Of a stretch of DNA of 64,000 bases, positions 1 through 14,800 are shown piece after piece. The translations under genes and the position numbers were made by a program. Under the pieces are notes generated by a model. That model saw only the letters and a list, made by a program, of their open reading frames with translations, did no database searches and had not been told where the DNA came from. The stretch is from Antennarius striatus (taxonomy: Eukaryota; Chordata; Actinopteri; Lophiiformes; Antennariidae), in the NCBI RefSeq assembly GCF_040054535.1, contig NC_090792.1, forward strand, positions 9,076,491 to 9,140,490, written 5' to 3'. Position 1 is the stretch's first letter. Every line of letters starts with the position of its first letter.

Positions 1-223
1 GTCATGACACATGTGGGGGTTGTGGATCCCAGTGGCCACGCTATCTAGTGCTAAGCCAACAACGGCTGATTTTCGGAAAGTAGAGAGGGGCTGGGGTGAA
101 CGGAAATGTGCTCTAGTGGTGGAAGTGGTGGTGCAAACATGGCAATGTGGAGAAAGGAATAAAAGCTAGGGTCAACCTGGAAGACTAGGATACACCCAGG
201 GTCGGCACTAAAAACAGTCAGTA

Positions 224-535
224 CAGTGCGCCCTCGCGCATCAAAGCTCGCGACTTCATCTCATCACGGATTTTTGGTAGGCAGTCACGTGATACTGTAC
301 GTGCATTCTATTGGCTGACGGCATCTGGAAGTGCGCTCGGTTCCGTGAGTCTCGGACTTTTGTGAAACACAAAGTGATTTAACAGTCTATCAGAGTGTGG
401 GAAAAGGTAATACAGATAGAAGGTGGTTTAAATTACCGTAAATAATAAGATAAATAGTTTGTAGCTCTATTGCGAAATTTATTAATCGCGTGTGGTTCCT
501 GGAATGCATTAACCGCAAAGAATGAGGGCGCACTG
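224..535. mobile_element. Tigger/pogo-type MITE with TA target duplication
   Basis: A 312-bp element with terminal inverted repeats beginning CAGTGCGCCCTC at the left and ending GAGGGCGCACTG at the right. It is flanked by TA at 222-223 and 536-537, the target duplication expected of Tc1/mariner/pogo transposases. The right end read in reverse (GCGGTTAATGCATTCCAGGA) resembles Tigger-family termini. There is no transposase reading frame, so it is non-autonomous. It lies in the akt1 intron downstream of exon 4 and is probably spliced out without effect. Confidence 0.8.
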
Positions 536-617
536 TATGTCGTCCAGGACATGGGAAGTATCAATCTGGAAGCAGCGGGGACAAGGAGACACAGAGCAGA
601 GGAAAAATGGGCTATAC

Positions 618-3600
618 CACTTTGTGTTTGATTTTGGTCAGGTAAACCTCCATGTCCATGGGGTCTGGAGAGGAATCCATCATCTCCTCCTCTTGTTTCT
701 GCAGGCCTTCAGCCACTGCTTGGATGGCTGAAGTCCATTCTTCCCTGAGAAGCACAGGAGAAACATTACCTCATCCAATCATGTATTTGTCTTCTTATCA
801 ACAGGAAGGCAATATCAATTGTGATTACCGCTAATAGCCAGCGGACCTTGTGCTATGAATAACAATGATTAAATGTGTTTATGGTTCTACATGTAGGAAA
901 AACAGAGTTGTGAAACTGCTTCTTAACAACAGGGACAGAATCCCTACTTGTGAACATTTTGTTTTACTGCTCTGAAATTCTTGCTTGCCTCTCCTCTAAG
1001 GTCTCCACGTGGAAGGTGCGCTCGATGACAGTTGTCCACTGCAGGCAGCGGATGATAAATGTGTTGGGTTTGGGCCGTTCTGTCTTCATCAGCTGGCACT
1101 CTGACCACAGCCAGGGAGAAACGGAAGAGAGATGGCAAGAATGGTGGATGTGTAGGAGAAAAGAGGGGAGAGACAGACCCAACAGTTATAACCATTTATC
1201 GTTATCGTCACCCAAACAGACACGGTTGGCTAATTTAGAAAAGAACAGGTTTACTTTGATGGAGCAAAACAAGTTAGATCTTGTCAGCCCATATGAAAAT
1301 ATAAGATTCGATAATAATTGTGAATATATTTAGAGTTACAAGCAAAATTTCTTGGAATAAAAGAAAATACATCACAAAATGACAACCAATTGTCCTTAAT
1401 ATTTAATACAGTTCCAGTTCTGTAATTCTTTCAACTTCTCGAAGACAAGAAGTCCCTTATCTGAAGCACAGGTCATGGGTTCTGCTGGAGCCTATCCCAG
1501 CTGGCTATAGATGAGGCGGGGTACACCCCTTATGAGACGCCAGCTCATTGTAGCAGTTCTGTAATTGAAAACTGGAATATACTGTTTGAATTCTTTTAAC
1601 AACTTTTTCTTATTGATTTATCTGAAAAATTATTCCATCAATTCATTTATTACATTATTACTGTACATTACATTGTGATGAAAAGCTAATTTTTTTCTGT
1701 TCCAGCATCTCCAACTTCTGTGAGAAGTTTTTTTTTTCCTCCACATTTATTGAAATGCAAATCATCACATCCTTTCTCTCCATTTCTCTAATTTCCTCAC
1801 ACTTTTGCAGCAAATAACTGTCATGTAAGCAGTTTGCAAAGCAATTACTCACAACATTCTAATAATTGAATTTAGAAAGCAGAGATTTCCATCTGCACTT
1901 TCCTCACATTAACATCTGTTCCAAAGTGAAACATGTCAGCAAATACGTCAGAACGTGACACAAAATAGCCTATGTCTGATAGATGGAGGACAGGGGAGTG
2001 GACCACCACTGAGATCCAACATGGCTCCATCAGGGTGTATACGTAATCCAGCTGCAGCCCCGTCAGCAGCGAGGCACCATGTGTCCTCTGCGGTGGGGTC
2101 GCTTTGGTGACAAAAAAAACCCAAAGCCACCACTGATAGGAGCCTCAGAGCGGAGCCCAGATAAATACTCAAAATCAGGCGGCTAATAGCCACGATAACT
2201 CAAGAGTGTCGGAGAGGAAACATTTGGTTAAACAAACAGTATGTTGTCTAATTGCTGTGTTCAGTCATCTGCACAGCTTATCACAGCAACTTTCTCTGAT
2301 GAGAAGATGGAGAGGGCTGAGCTGCTCTGGGTATTTTCTATTTTCTTTGCCATTTCTATTCTGTCACAGTGTAAAAACTGAGTTTGAGGAAAATGACAAG
2401 CAAGGAAAGAAAACTCAATGTATTATATTGGAACACATATCTTTCATTCTTATTCAGTGTAGCCTATGAGTGGGAAAGGACTGGAGAAAACATTGGCACT
2501 AAATTTGCCAATGTTCTGATCATGAGCATTCAAATGATATACGCTGTTATCCGTCCAGAGTCTGTAGCTCAGTTAGAGAGGGTACATCCCAGACATCAGG
2601 GATACAGTCCTTTTGCGACCGTCTTAGGTTCAGTTGCTGCATATCTTCTCTTCGGTTGTCTGTATCCATCAATTAAGGCAAAAATCAACCGAACACTCCA
2701 ACAGACACTCAGGACTTATTTTACATAAGAATTACTTTTAAGGGGGCATCAAAAGTGAAAGACATGCAAAACACGAACCAGTGTGAGTGTATTTGTTACA
2801 ACAAAGCAAGTAAAAACAAGAAAAAAGCAAACAAAAAAAGGGTACAATGAGCTGCCAAGAAACAGAGGAAAAAATGCAGTGGTTTCCCTGAAGCAGATAC
2901 TCACGTGCAACAGAGAAGTTATTTAAGGGGGTTTCCAGCTGGTCAACATCTTGCGGTCGCTCTTTGTAGCCAATGAATGTACCATCACTCTTCAGGAGAA
3001 AATACCTTGGCCTCCAGGTCTTGATGTATTCTCCTGATACGAGAGGGAGATTAAAAAAGGATGGCTGAGTTAAACGAGAACAAATATGAATCTACAGTAA
3101 TAGAGAAGATATATCTACTCACGGACAATTTTAAACAGAGATTCTTTACATATTTTGACATTCTCAGAATGCTGACTGATGCACAACCAGGTAGTTCATA
3201 TTATAGCTTCATGATTAATGACAAAACCGTGTTGTCCTTTGTCTTCCTGCTTTCGTTCCCAGAGGTGCAGCACATTTCTTGCAGTCTAATTATTATGCTG
3301 TTCACTAGTGCTCCCTGAAATGACCGTCTTGTCGCAATCTTTCCTTTAAGGTAGGTCAGCTGCAGGACAAATGGCGGTTATAGTTGGAGTCAGGACCCCA
3401 TCCCCACACCAGTCTCTCTCGTATCTAGCAGCCGCTTTTAATGCAGACTCTCAGAGAACACTTAAACTGTCCAAAGGTATTTCTATCCAACAGCTCCCAT
3501 ACACCGTCCATATAAAAGTAAAGGCCTACGGTCCCTAACTGGGGGACATGGGAATGCTAAATACTCCTTGTTGTCAATACCTGGCTGTGATTTACATCTG

Positions 3601-6600
3601 CTATTATGCTGTCTTCCTGTTTACAGGTAGGTTGGGGTTGTGCATTATGATACTCATGGTTAAGGAGCCTTCAGTTTCTAAATAACAATAGATAAGTAAA
3701 GCCACTTCTTTCTAACAAAAATATTCTCATTCTGTAACAACCAAAGTTGAACCAAGTTCAGCGGTTCATCCTAAGACTACTGACGCGTACAAGTTCCCCT
3801 TTACGGTGTAGATAAATGTAGTAGAACTTAACTGCACCTTCAATCACTTTGGAAAACCAACATCATGGTTCGCAAAAGCCTTAATTTGTTTATAAAATAA
3901 ACCTTAGCAAAAGTTCCATTTTCCAAACACCATTCATTACCTCGGGTCGTGTGTGTCCATCCAATTCACTTAGACACACCAGCATCACACAAATGAATCT
4001 CTCATAGGCAGACTAAACTCAATTTATTCCGGTGATGCTTCAGGAAATATTGCGCCAGATGTTCTACAGACGGGGGGAAAAAATAGCTTACATACCATAA
4101 CAAGGCAGTGGCACACGGTAGAGAAGGACTTGAATATTTATACAGGAAAAGTGTAATTTATTTTTAATTATGGAGCCTCATATTAACCCCATGCGGAGCT
4201 GTAGCAAGCTGTCCTTAATTGCTCCATTTCCTCCAACACAGAAGTGTGATGAGTGTGTGTCTATGTGTGTGTGGTTGTCTGCAGGGGAGAGATGGGAAAT
4301 CTGTCAATATAAGCTTCTGTTACCCTCCTTCAAACACAATTCTGACTGATGAAACTGATCACAGATCATATCTGACACGGACCAAATAGCTATCAGTAAC
4401 ATCTCTCTTCAGCGTTCATCGTATAAAATATTTAAGGACAAGACAAAAATTTACAACACCGAATGAGTGTCATTGTTCAGGATGTGTCATTTTTGACAAC
4501 CTGAAACACATGAGCTGCAAAATAATAGGAGGTTTTCCATATGGCTCTCTGTTCAGATAAAACAAAAAGAAAAAAGGAACCGGCACTTAAGAGAAGCATT
4601 CTAGTTGACCACACGCAGCAGGATAAAGGATGCCTGTATATCACCTTCTGGAAAAAGCATCAAGTCATTAAACCAAAAGCAAACAAAAAAAGTATAATAA
4701 CACCTGATTTACTGCAATTGGCAAGATGGTTTCACCAATCACCACATGAGAGGAAACATCTTCCCCAGAGGATAATATACTTTACACTCCAATCCACAAC
4801 AGATGTCTAATATAATATTACATTTTTCATCGTGGCATTTTTTTCATATAGTTTTTTTGTTTTTGTTTTGTAGAGTAAGTATTTTCATGCCAAACATAGC
4901 TCATTTAAAAATTACTTTGACTTTGTCGGCCATCAGACATGTGCTGCTAATTGAAACACACGCTGGCAGGAGTGTGGTGGATTTCCCTCATGCCTCTTTC
5001 AATGTAGCACAATTATCTCTATGAAGCGTTTGTCTGTTTTCAACTATAAGCCACACGAGTCACCCACATGTCAACGTGTCACGTCTCCACATGCAGACTG
5101 TTATTTATCACAGAACCTGAAGAGAGCCAGACATCTTTACTTCAGCAGAAAATCCCAGCATAGAGGAGGTGCTGCTTAAGAGCGCGTGCAGCCTTACAAG
5201 TATCAGCTGAGAGTTGAACCCGGAGCCTGTTCTACACAAACATAAGTTCCCTAAATCTTTCACACTGTGGCCAGAAAGTCTCCTGAGCCCTTCGTTTTTC
5301 TCAGCTGGGCCCCAGCTGGTGCCTTGCCCTGTGGTCAGGTTTTGGCCGACCTATATCCCCCCCGGCCATGGTTCATCTCAGCTCACAGTAAGGACAGTAT
5401 GTGCACAACGCAGAGACAGCCTAATGAGACCCCTACTTGATACTGTCACACGAGATGAAGGATCAGGCTCATGTCGCCATGCAGCGCAGACTTCACTGAC
5501 AGGAGAGAACTTTTGATTCTGGCAGCAAATATTCAGCAAATCACTTCCGGATTGACTAAAAACCTTTATTACATCAATGCATTCAGGTACTTTCCTGGAC
5601 ACAGACAGGTGCTTTTGTGTAAATACATTTGTGTGTAGGTACGCTGCCTTGTGGGTATTAACAGCTATTTGTGTGTCACATTTAACAATAGCGTCAACAA
5701 TGAAAGACTCTGGGTTTTTCTTTCCAGCTACGATGACGCACAGCGTTCATCAGATGTAGCATGGGTGGTCGTGTGTGACGCAGCGGTGCATGGCATGGCT
5801 TGTGTCAGCATGACATTCTTGAACAATGACGTGGCCTCAGTCACATGGGTGTCAGGAGGATGACGGTGTAGGCGTACAATTCTCAGAAGTCTGTCGCACT
5901 TTCTTTCAAGTAGCAACAATTTAATTGAATTGTGTAAGCATTAACGGGGAAGGGCCGGAACATCTCAGGCACCGATACTGCAAAATATTATAAACCGTAA
6001 CATTTGTAGATTGAAGTTAAATAAATAAAAAAGAAATAACCACAACAAGAAAAAAATCTGAATTGATTATAAGAGGCTTTCTCATATATTTTTCCACACA
6101 CATCTGTTACAAAGACTGAGATGCAACAGAAAGGCATCTGCATTGCACAAATTCTATTTCGGCAATGCTCTTTCCAGACAGGAGGACACAGCAACTTCCT
6201 CGGCTGTGACCACAAAGCTGGTCACATGACCATAGTGGAAGCAGGTATGTCTGTGTATGTGCACACGTGTGTGTGTCTGCCGTGTAGACCTCCTGCACAC
6301 AGTCTGCACAAACAACAAAGATGACCCGTGTCAGCTTCCTATTTACACCCATTTCCTCTTCTACTTTTATTTGGTTCTACTTTCTGCATCGCGGTCTTTC
6401 TTAAAAACTGACACATTGAGAAAGCGAAACTGACAGTTGCTCTTCTTTTAATAGTTGGCTGGAATGCAGAAAAGTAAAAGTGGAAATAGTTTCTCTTTGT
6501 ATTTAAGCTAAAGTATAAAGCTATCAGAAACAAATTCATTCATATAATAAAAAGCCAATCTTAGATCATTTAAGTACGTACTCCTGCTTGACAGAGTAGA

Positions 6601-9600
6601 TCCTGATGTTAAGGCATTATCGTAATAGGAATCAGTGGATGAACGGCGAGGTAGAACAGCTGCTGAGGGCACGACACTCGGCCTTCAGGTCTGGAGACAT
6701 GGATGTTAGAGCTCGGCCAGATCAAACATGAAGAGGGGCATCAAGCGGGCGAATGCCGCTAACGCCAGACAGGTTGAGGGACACCTCAAGGAGGCGAACC
6801 CCCAGATGCGGACAACTACAGATGTCTTGCGTAGGACAGGACCACGAGCATCACCAGTGATAGTTCACATCACGCCCACAGCTTGTTCTTGCTGCTGCAC
6901 CCTGGGAAGAGGTGTCGGTCCATCAAGGCCCAGACCTCCAGACTGACCAACACGTTTTTTTTTCAAGTGCAATCAGAGTACTGAACACAATACTCTGAAA
7001 GTAACTGATGACACGTCGTCTGTCCCAGTTAGGAGCCTGTGCAATGTCCTGGCCACAACTGCTGCTACTCAGCCCTCTGCCGCACAGTACATTGTACAAT
7101 CTGACGGCTCACTGTAAATATACTCTCATTTTTGTTTGTTTGCACACCTGTGTTTTGTTTTTCTTGTTCTGTATTTATATTTACCTAATACTTGAAACTT
7201 AGTCCTTTGCACAGAGAGCTGTCAAAGAATTTTGTTGTACACTTGTGTACAATGACATTAAAAGGCATTCTATTCTATTCATTCTAAACGCATGCTGTGT
7301 ACAGTGAGAAACACAGTGTACTCTGCTGGCAAAGGACAATGGGCTTTATACCTTCTACATTTACTAGAGTTCCTCACTGCTGATGTAAACTAAGCTCTTT
7401 AGATGCCAATGTGTTCTCCAAAACAGGAAGCTGGCTGCGGACAGACTGACCACAAACCTAGATAACATAAAACCACATCCAAGTTTCAGGTCTGACTTTA
7501 ACTGCCGAAATGCAACAAGGAAATCCATCGATGCTCTGTATCCCGGAAGCAAAAGTTTTTCTAATAGAAGTTAAGTGTGACAGCAGACATGTGGCTGAAC
7601 TCAACCAAATTAAGTGGAAGCAAAGAAGAATAGGAAGATCGATATGACATTAAAATGGGAAAAGAAGAGGGGATGAAAAAGCCACGCAGTGTGAAAAGTG
7701 TTGTGCTGAGCAGAGTGGTAGTGAGACAGATCACTACATATGTTCCCTACATATGTAGGGTTGTGAGTGTGTGTCTGAGCCGTGCGTGCTGTGTGTGTGT
7801 GTGCATGGGAGGAGCTGTCAGGGCCTGATAGAGTGTCTTTACATGACAAGCAGCTGCTGAGGTCTGGGATGCGCGCTGGGCAAAGTGGAAAATAATGAAC
7901 ATAGAACCTCTGCCAAACACAACAGAATTCATCTTTATTTGCCAACTGCTGCATGTCTCTGTGTGTGGACAGCTCCAGCCTGCCACAACCACGCCCTCAA
8001 TAGCCCCCCCCCACACACACAACAAGGTACAGGGGGGGGGGGGGAGAACAGGTTCAACAAGATGATGCTCCAGCGTGTACAGCTGTGTACACGCTGGAGC
8101 ATCATGGTGTTTGCTTATGCACAAGTTCAGCACATCCTAAGCAGCACGTGACACAAAAATGTTCCTCAGCACAGTTTCCCCGGATAAAATAGATATCTTT
8201 ATTAATTTGAATATATTCATGCTTTCACTGGATAAGTCAAGGACCGGCAGACCCTGACCCTAACACACACCCATATTTTCTTTCAATACTGTAGCCTTTT
8301 GCAAACATACTTGCATTGAGAAGCCTTAACAGTAAGGGCTGGGCAGGCATGCTTGTTGAGGGATCGATAAATAAAAGGGAAAAATGTGGAAGCCTTTAGA
8401 CAGACGGGGAGGGAGACAAAGAGTGACAAATGTGTGGCTGATTCTGAGAACTGTCCGGTTCGGACCGTCTCTATGTGACGGCGACAGGAATGCTGAGGTT
8501 CCAGCAGCTGTGGGCTGTTGGCTTTTAATAAGACACATCATCCAGCATTTCATCTTGGGCCCCTAAAAGGGGGAGGCCACAGTGTCCTAACGATGGAGGC
8601 AAACTTCCCAGTTCTTCAATGTTCCTTACTTTAAAAGAATTTTAGTAACATTTAAAGAAAAGCTATTTTCTTTATGTGCGTTTCTGACACTGAATGAACT
8701 CCACACGCACAAACTAACACACAGTGAAAGGAACCAACAAGGGGGCGGGGGGGGGGGGTCAGACAAAACGCACCTCTCAGTGCCCACAGCCAGTGGTTGG
8801 ACTTCCTGAGGGGGCTGCTGTTGGGTTTCGTCCCCCGTCTGGCTTGGATGTGAGAGGAAGGGAGCCAGCGGTAACTGCACAAACTGTGTATATGTGTGTG
8901 TTCGAGTGGTGAGAATCGGATGAGAGGGGGGGTGGGGGTGGGCGGAGGTTGAGGATTAGGGAATTAGAACTCCAAAGCGAGGGAGGGGGGTGGGGGGGTG
9001 GGGGGTTGCGCCTTTTGTTGGTTTTTCCTCAGCCGCCCCCGCCATCCTTTCGGCTCCCTTTTCTGCTGGGCTGTGCCTGTAGGCTGCAGCTGCGGCCTGC
9101 CACCCTGTGTCCTGCATCTCAATGAGCCACAGGCTGCCCACTCCAGAAGAGAGGGGGGCTCCCTGATGCTGGGGGTCACCTCTGAGGCCCAGCCATCACA
9201 AACCCCACCCCATTCATTCCTACGATCCACACAGCTCTGAGGTGGGGGCTCTGGCGCTGCCCGGATACCCGTTTCCGGCCGTGAACATAGTTATAGTCAT
9301 AGTCTGAACTGTCGAGGAATCCGTCCTCTTCATCTTATTTCCCTTCTTTATGTGTTCTTGACAACCCTGTCCTCGCCAAACCCTGTTTGTTGGCCCCTCT
9401 CTCTTCCATGCAGCTGGATGGGGGGGGGGGCACCATTGCCCTGGCTTTGGCAGCAGCATCAACAGGTTGTGGGGCAGGGCCACTCTGGCCTCTAATGTAG
9501 CCCTCTCTGTCTCTCCTCCTCATCCCTTGCTCTCTCTGCTGCTGCTGCCCCAACAGGGGAAAAAAAAAGCAAGGGGGGCGAGAGGGTGCAATGGAGGCTG

Positions 9601-11730
9601 CCCCTCTTTCTCACGCTTGTAAGAAAGCCCTCACTTCTTCTCCGTGGTGAGTGACACCTGCTGATTACCATAGAGACGCTGTGGGAAGTTCCCCCCTGCC
9701 ACACTGGGGCTGAGATTTGCCCCCTTTCCCCTGGCAAACAAGCAGTCCATGGATTAGTTAACTGGGTTACTGCATGCAAACAAACACAAATTATTTAGAG
9801 GAAATTAGTGTCAGTGAACTCTCAATGACCAGTGTCAGATTTAACACCCTCAAACAAGAAGGAGTAGAATCCAGAGGATGTGTTTTTTTTTAACTGGAGA
9901 AGGATTTCCAGCTGTTGGAAACCAACAAGACCAACTTTGTTCCAAAAGTATGACAAAACGGCCTCATGACCTCTAAATGTCTCATAAAATAGTTTGAGAG
10001 GACTGATGTGGAGGATGCAAAGTACATCTGAGCACACAGTCAGCTCCAAGTCTGCAGACAGCTGAGCATCCCCTCTGTCGCTCTGCCTCCCCTCCCTGAC
10101 TGGAACGAGGTGCCAGTGATGTGATTGATGTCGGGGAGCTTCTGGGAGCTTTTTGCTCCTCCAAAGCCGCTTCCGCCATAGGTCTAAGTTGTCAGCAGGG
10201 TCATTATCCTAGCAACAGACTAGTGGAGTTGTGGGTGAGGATTGTGGCTGGAGGAGGCAAGTGTAGGGGGCAGCCAGAAGCAGTAAGGAAAAAAGGGACT
10301 TCATAGCTGGAGGAGAGGAGGGAGGATGTGGGAGTAACAATGTAAGACAACTGGAAAGAACAGACAAAAAGGGAACAGATGAGGAGCGGAGACGCAGAGT
10401 GATGCCATGCAGCACAGATATGGTGAGCATGCGGACTCTGCACAGAAAAGTAAGCTCACAGCGGGCTTGCGGTGAAAGGAGACGAGCGCTGGAGGTGCCA
10501 CCTCCTCAAGCATCCTGGTCCCCCTCAACATGCCAGCCAGTCTGACAGCTGCACCCCAGTAATTTACTTCGCTCCACCACATTGAACAAGAAGACTGCTT
10601 CCCATTACTGAGGGTAGGGGGTCCACACTGATGGCCAGACACCCGCCCAGACTGCTGACGTCCCGCTGTGACACCCTCTGCTGCTGGACACTGACTACAA
10701 GGGTTCTATTCCCAGATGGGCCTGGCACTTCAGCTGGTGTTCAACAGGGTAGCGCCTGAGCATTTAATCACCAAACTTGGAGATTAGTGGTTTTCAAGTT
10801 TAAAAACAAGTACAGAATGCTGCATCTGTGAGTTTTAGTTAAATCGCATCATCGCATGCTCATATTGGACTCCCCCATTCATTCATTTTTACAACAACAA
10901 CAATTCCAACAAAAAACATCTCATTCAGTTTCTGGTATTTTCGTCCTCAGATTCTCATTCGATCGTTCACTGGTCATCATGAACTGCAGGAAAAAATAAA
11001 CCAATAAACTCTGTTCATCATTTTGATTAAAATTTTTGTTCAATTTTTAACATGCCTTGACCTGATTCCTTTTAAAATATTTGCCATGTTGAACTGCTGA
11101 ATGTATAATTTGATTAAAATAAAAGAAAGATGTTACAGTATCCCGCGGTGCACTGGCGTCATGCCCGGAGTATCCCCCACCTCACGCCCTATGCTGCCGG
11201 CTCTCAGTGACCCGCTGCGGTGGATACAGCCGTGGTAATCTGAAGATGACTGACTGATTGTTACAGTATCTTTTTAGAAACAACTTCAGAGTTATTATAT
11301 TTAATTTGACCGATACCATATAAACAATCAAAACTACCTCACTGCTATATTCCACAGTGATTGGCTGAAATGGGAAAGTTGAGACATTAAATACATGGAT
11401 ATTGAATATTTAGTGACCATTTATCAGGGAAATTATTTTGTATATTATTTCACGTTATTTTAATTGTTTTTATTTGACTTTCTGTTCTAAACTTTTTTAT
11501 TGAATTTTTTATTTGAAATTTTATTTAATTGCATTGTGTTCATTGTTTTATGGTGTGTCTGTTGTGTCGTTTATTTATTAACTGTGCAGCACTTTGGAAA
11601 CCTTGCGTTTATTTACATTGTGCAACAGAAATAAAGTAGACTGGATTATGTTTAATTGCCCTAAATTGTATAAAAAATATTGACAAATTGTATGAGCTAC
11701 TATGGTGGTGGTCCAGCATGTATGCCATGT

Positions 11731-11806
<76 letters not shown>

Positions 11807-14800
11807 CAGCAGTGTATGGCCAATGATAACCGTGATGAGGGGATGTATAGAGCCTGGATGAGCCCTGCAGCAGAGCTGGCAGTCATTCAAAGTCCTGCAG
11901 TCTTGACAGTCCGCTTTGCGGCATCATGAGACATTCAATCAGGTGGGCTTGCTACTTAGAAGAGTGTTTATACACAAAGAAAACACACTTACTTACTTGG
12001 ATTACTCAAATAAAAAGAAAACAAATATAAATAGGCAGAAAATGCTGGCTGAGTTATTGGAGGCCTTTTCTCTAGATGTAAGTAAAAAATATTCAAAAGA
12101 TGAAAAAAAGAGGTTTCATCCGTGCTGACAAATGTGTCTGTCAAGACCCATGCGTGCCCCCTCCGCCTCGCTCTCATGCTCTTTCCTGGACCACCAACAG
12201 GGTCTCGCTTGGAGGAGCAGCAGTTCATGGATGTCATTCAGCCTCATGACCAGCAAGGGAGCCAATCAGCTGATGAGCTCCAAACCAAACCACAAGAGGG
12301 TCTCTATGGCATGTCGCACATAACATCCATCCACCCTCCTGAGGCCGTCTGGGTCACTGAGCAATGTTCTGGGAACATTACAAAAACGCTGCTCAACTTC
12401 TGTCTCTCTCTCTCTTTCTCTTCCTGCTCTGTTCATCTTTTCCTCCCTTGCTCGCTCACCCCAGCCCTCCTCTTATGAGTCACAGCCAGCTGAGTGTGCC
12501 TCCCAAATCCAACAGTTGTTGTGGCCTTCGTTAGCCTAACGAAGGGGCCGGTTCTTTATACTTGTCAGAGAGCAAATGATTCAAACAAACAAGGGCCAGG
12601 GAAGAGGGGAGGACAAGCGAGCACTGTTCCGTTGAGCTTCACTGGGTTCTTGGCGGTAGCATTTCCCTGGAAACTAGGGAACCCACAATCTGCCTCTTTG
12701 ATGTCTGATGATGCTCTGACTTTGATGGAAACTTTGGAAAAACACACTTGCAAAAAGAAATAACATGCTGCTCGGTCTTTGTGGCCACTAGAGGCCGTAG
12801 GCACATTTAAAGTGTGTGGGTGCACTCTGAAGTATCTTCTGGGGATGCATAACAACCAGTTATGACAGTAACAACAAAGTTACAACAACAAAGTAGTGTT
12901 TGTGCAAGCCTGTACTTGCAATGTGGTCTGTGCATGAGGGCATTTGGTAATGTCCGGCAAGCAGGGCAACTTCTGAATAAACATGGTTCACACTGTCCAT
13001 AAACACACATTTGCATATGCATGTCCAGACGCAAGCACATGTTAGTCCCGTCCGACTCAGCAGCTTTGACTTGCATTTCAAAAACTGTCCTTCCACAACT
13101 GTTAACCGAGATAAAAGCACATCGCAGGCAGTATCTGCAATCCAGACACATTACTGGAGCACGAGACATGAGGAGAAAGTATGAAGGTGTGTCCTTCAGA
13201 ATGACATCATCCCACTGAGTGTAGCCTGTCTGGAACTCAAGGCTGAGAATCTGCAGCTCTAATGACAGATTAGCTCTACTGGAGAGTTTACAGTCAACTA
13301 AAGCACAAAGCCTGCTCCGCTTTCTTCCAGGAGCCTCCACACAGTTTACAAGTGTCTGCTGACATGACTAATCAGACAGGAATCAAAGTGAGAGTGAGAA
13401 GCAAGGATGTGTTCAGCTGGAGCGCCAGAGCTGCTGTACTCTGAGCCTGCAATTGGCCCACCATGAAATCTAGTCCATCATGTACCACCATTAAACGAGC
13501 ATTACTGGAGGACATAGCCACGTTCGGACTCTAATTGCCTTTGTTAATTTCCAATTCAAAAGTAGTGTGGTGCGAGGCCGTGTCTGATGAACACACACAA
13601 AATGTTGATGGAAATATGAAGGGGTATTGTAAAAAATTAAATTGGTGTTTTGGGTGCACACATGGGACTAATGAGCATGCTGAACACACTTGGAAGCCGT
13701 ATAAGCCATTTATTATTACGCCCACATGGAGATGTGAGTCACTTGGGTGGCGCCACCACACAAAACAACTCCACTCAAGGTGGATGATAACAGTGGAGTG
13801 GGGGCTGCCTGGCTGAGGTGATGGACAGTTAGACCGCTCAACTGCAGGTTCACCTTCTGTGCGGCGGCTCTGGGGCAAAGACAGCCTGACAGTGACGCGA
13901 CACTAAAAGCCTTCCTGTCAGGGAGACAGGTGGACGCCCTCCAATCAAAATACAGAGACTCTGGGTGACATTTCACAGGGCACAGCTGCTGGGCTGCGAC
14001 AGCATGCCAACTCACCCACTTCTGCAGGGTTGTTTGTTTAGTGTGTGTGTAGAACTATACAGGTGTCACTGCTATGACACAACTTTTTTTTTTTAAAGTC
14101 ACTATTTGACCATACATTTCACACTGGATCTTTTGTACTTATTAGCAGCCAAATGTGTTTTGAAAAAAAATGGACCAGTGCCATTTTAAAGGCACAAATA
14201 ATATACAAAGGAAAAAAACAGCAGGAATAATTAGTTCAGTGATCCAATTATAATATAAATGACAAACCTTCAATTCCCATCTACTTCTATAGAATTGTCT
14301 GTGCCAACTTCCACAAAAAGTCAATGCACTTCCTTCACATTTTTAGGAAATCGAAAGTTTTGGAAAAGATAACCTCTGAAACCTTGGTTCATACTCAAAA
14401 GAGCTTGTGCAAATGAAACACTAATAACACCCACTGGAAGGACCAGGGTGTGTCAGCCTGAGACCAACTGAGCCGAACCAGGCTGACTCTTTTCCTACAA
14501 CAGCAGCCTGTTATGCTTTAAGCCCAAGCCTCGAGGAGGGGAGCCAGGGCTAACACACAACAGCGGTACACTGTTCCCCAGACAGTCCCAAGAACTCTCC
14601 TAGTGACCTGCTCCCATCACCCTGAGTCAAGGTCTTGGTTTCCCCTCTTCCAGTAAAAGGCTGGTTGCTTGGCACTGGGCCTGGGAGCTTTCATTGGTTT
14701 TGGAGAAGTTCCTTATTCTATTATGCCCTTGGTGCTGGTGGAGTGGGCTCGGCAAAGCAGCCATAGTTTGAAGGCAGCGTTAGTGTGCTCACATAAAGCT

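Noticed and set aside
11578-11929. Open frames with long Val-Cys or His-Thr runs
   Set aside because: These are translations of the TG microsatellite in an akt1 intron.
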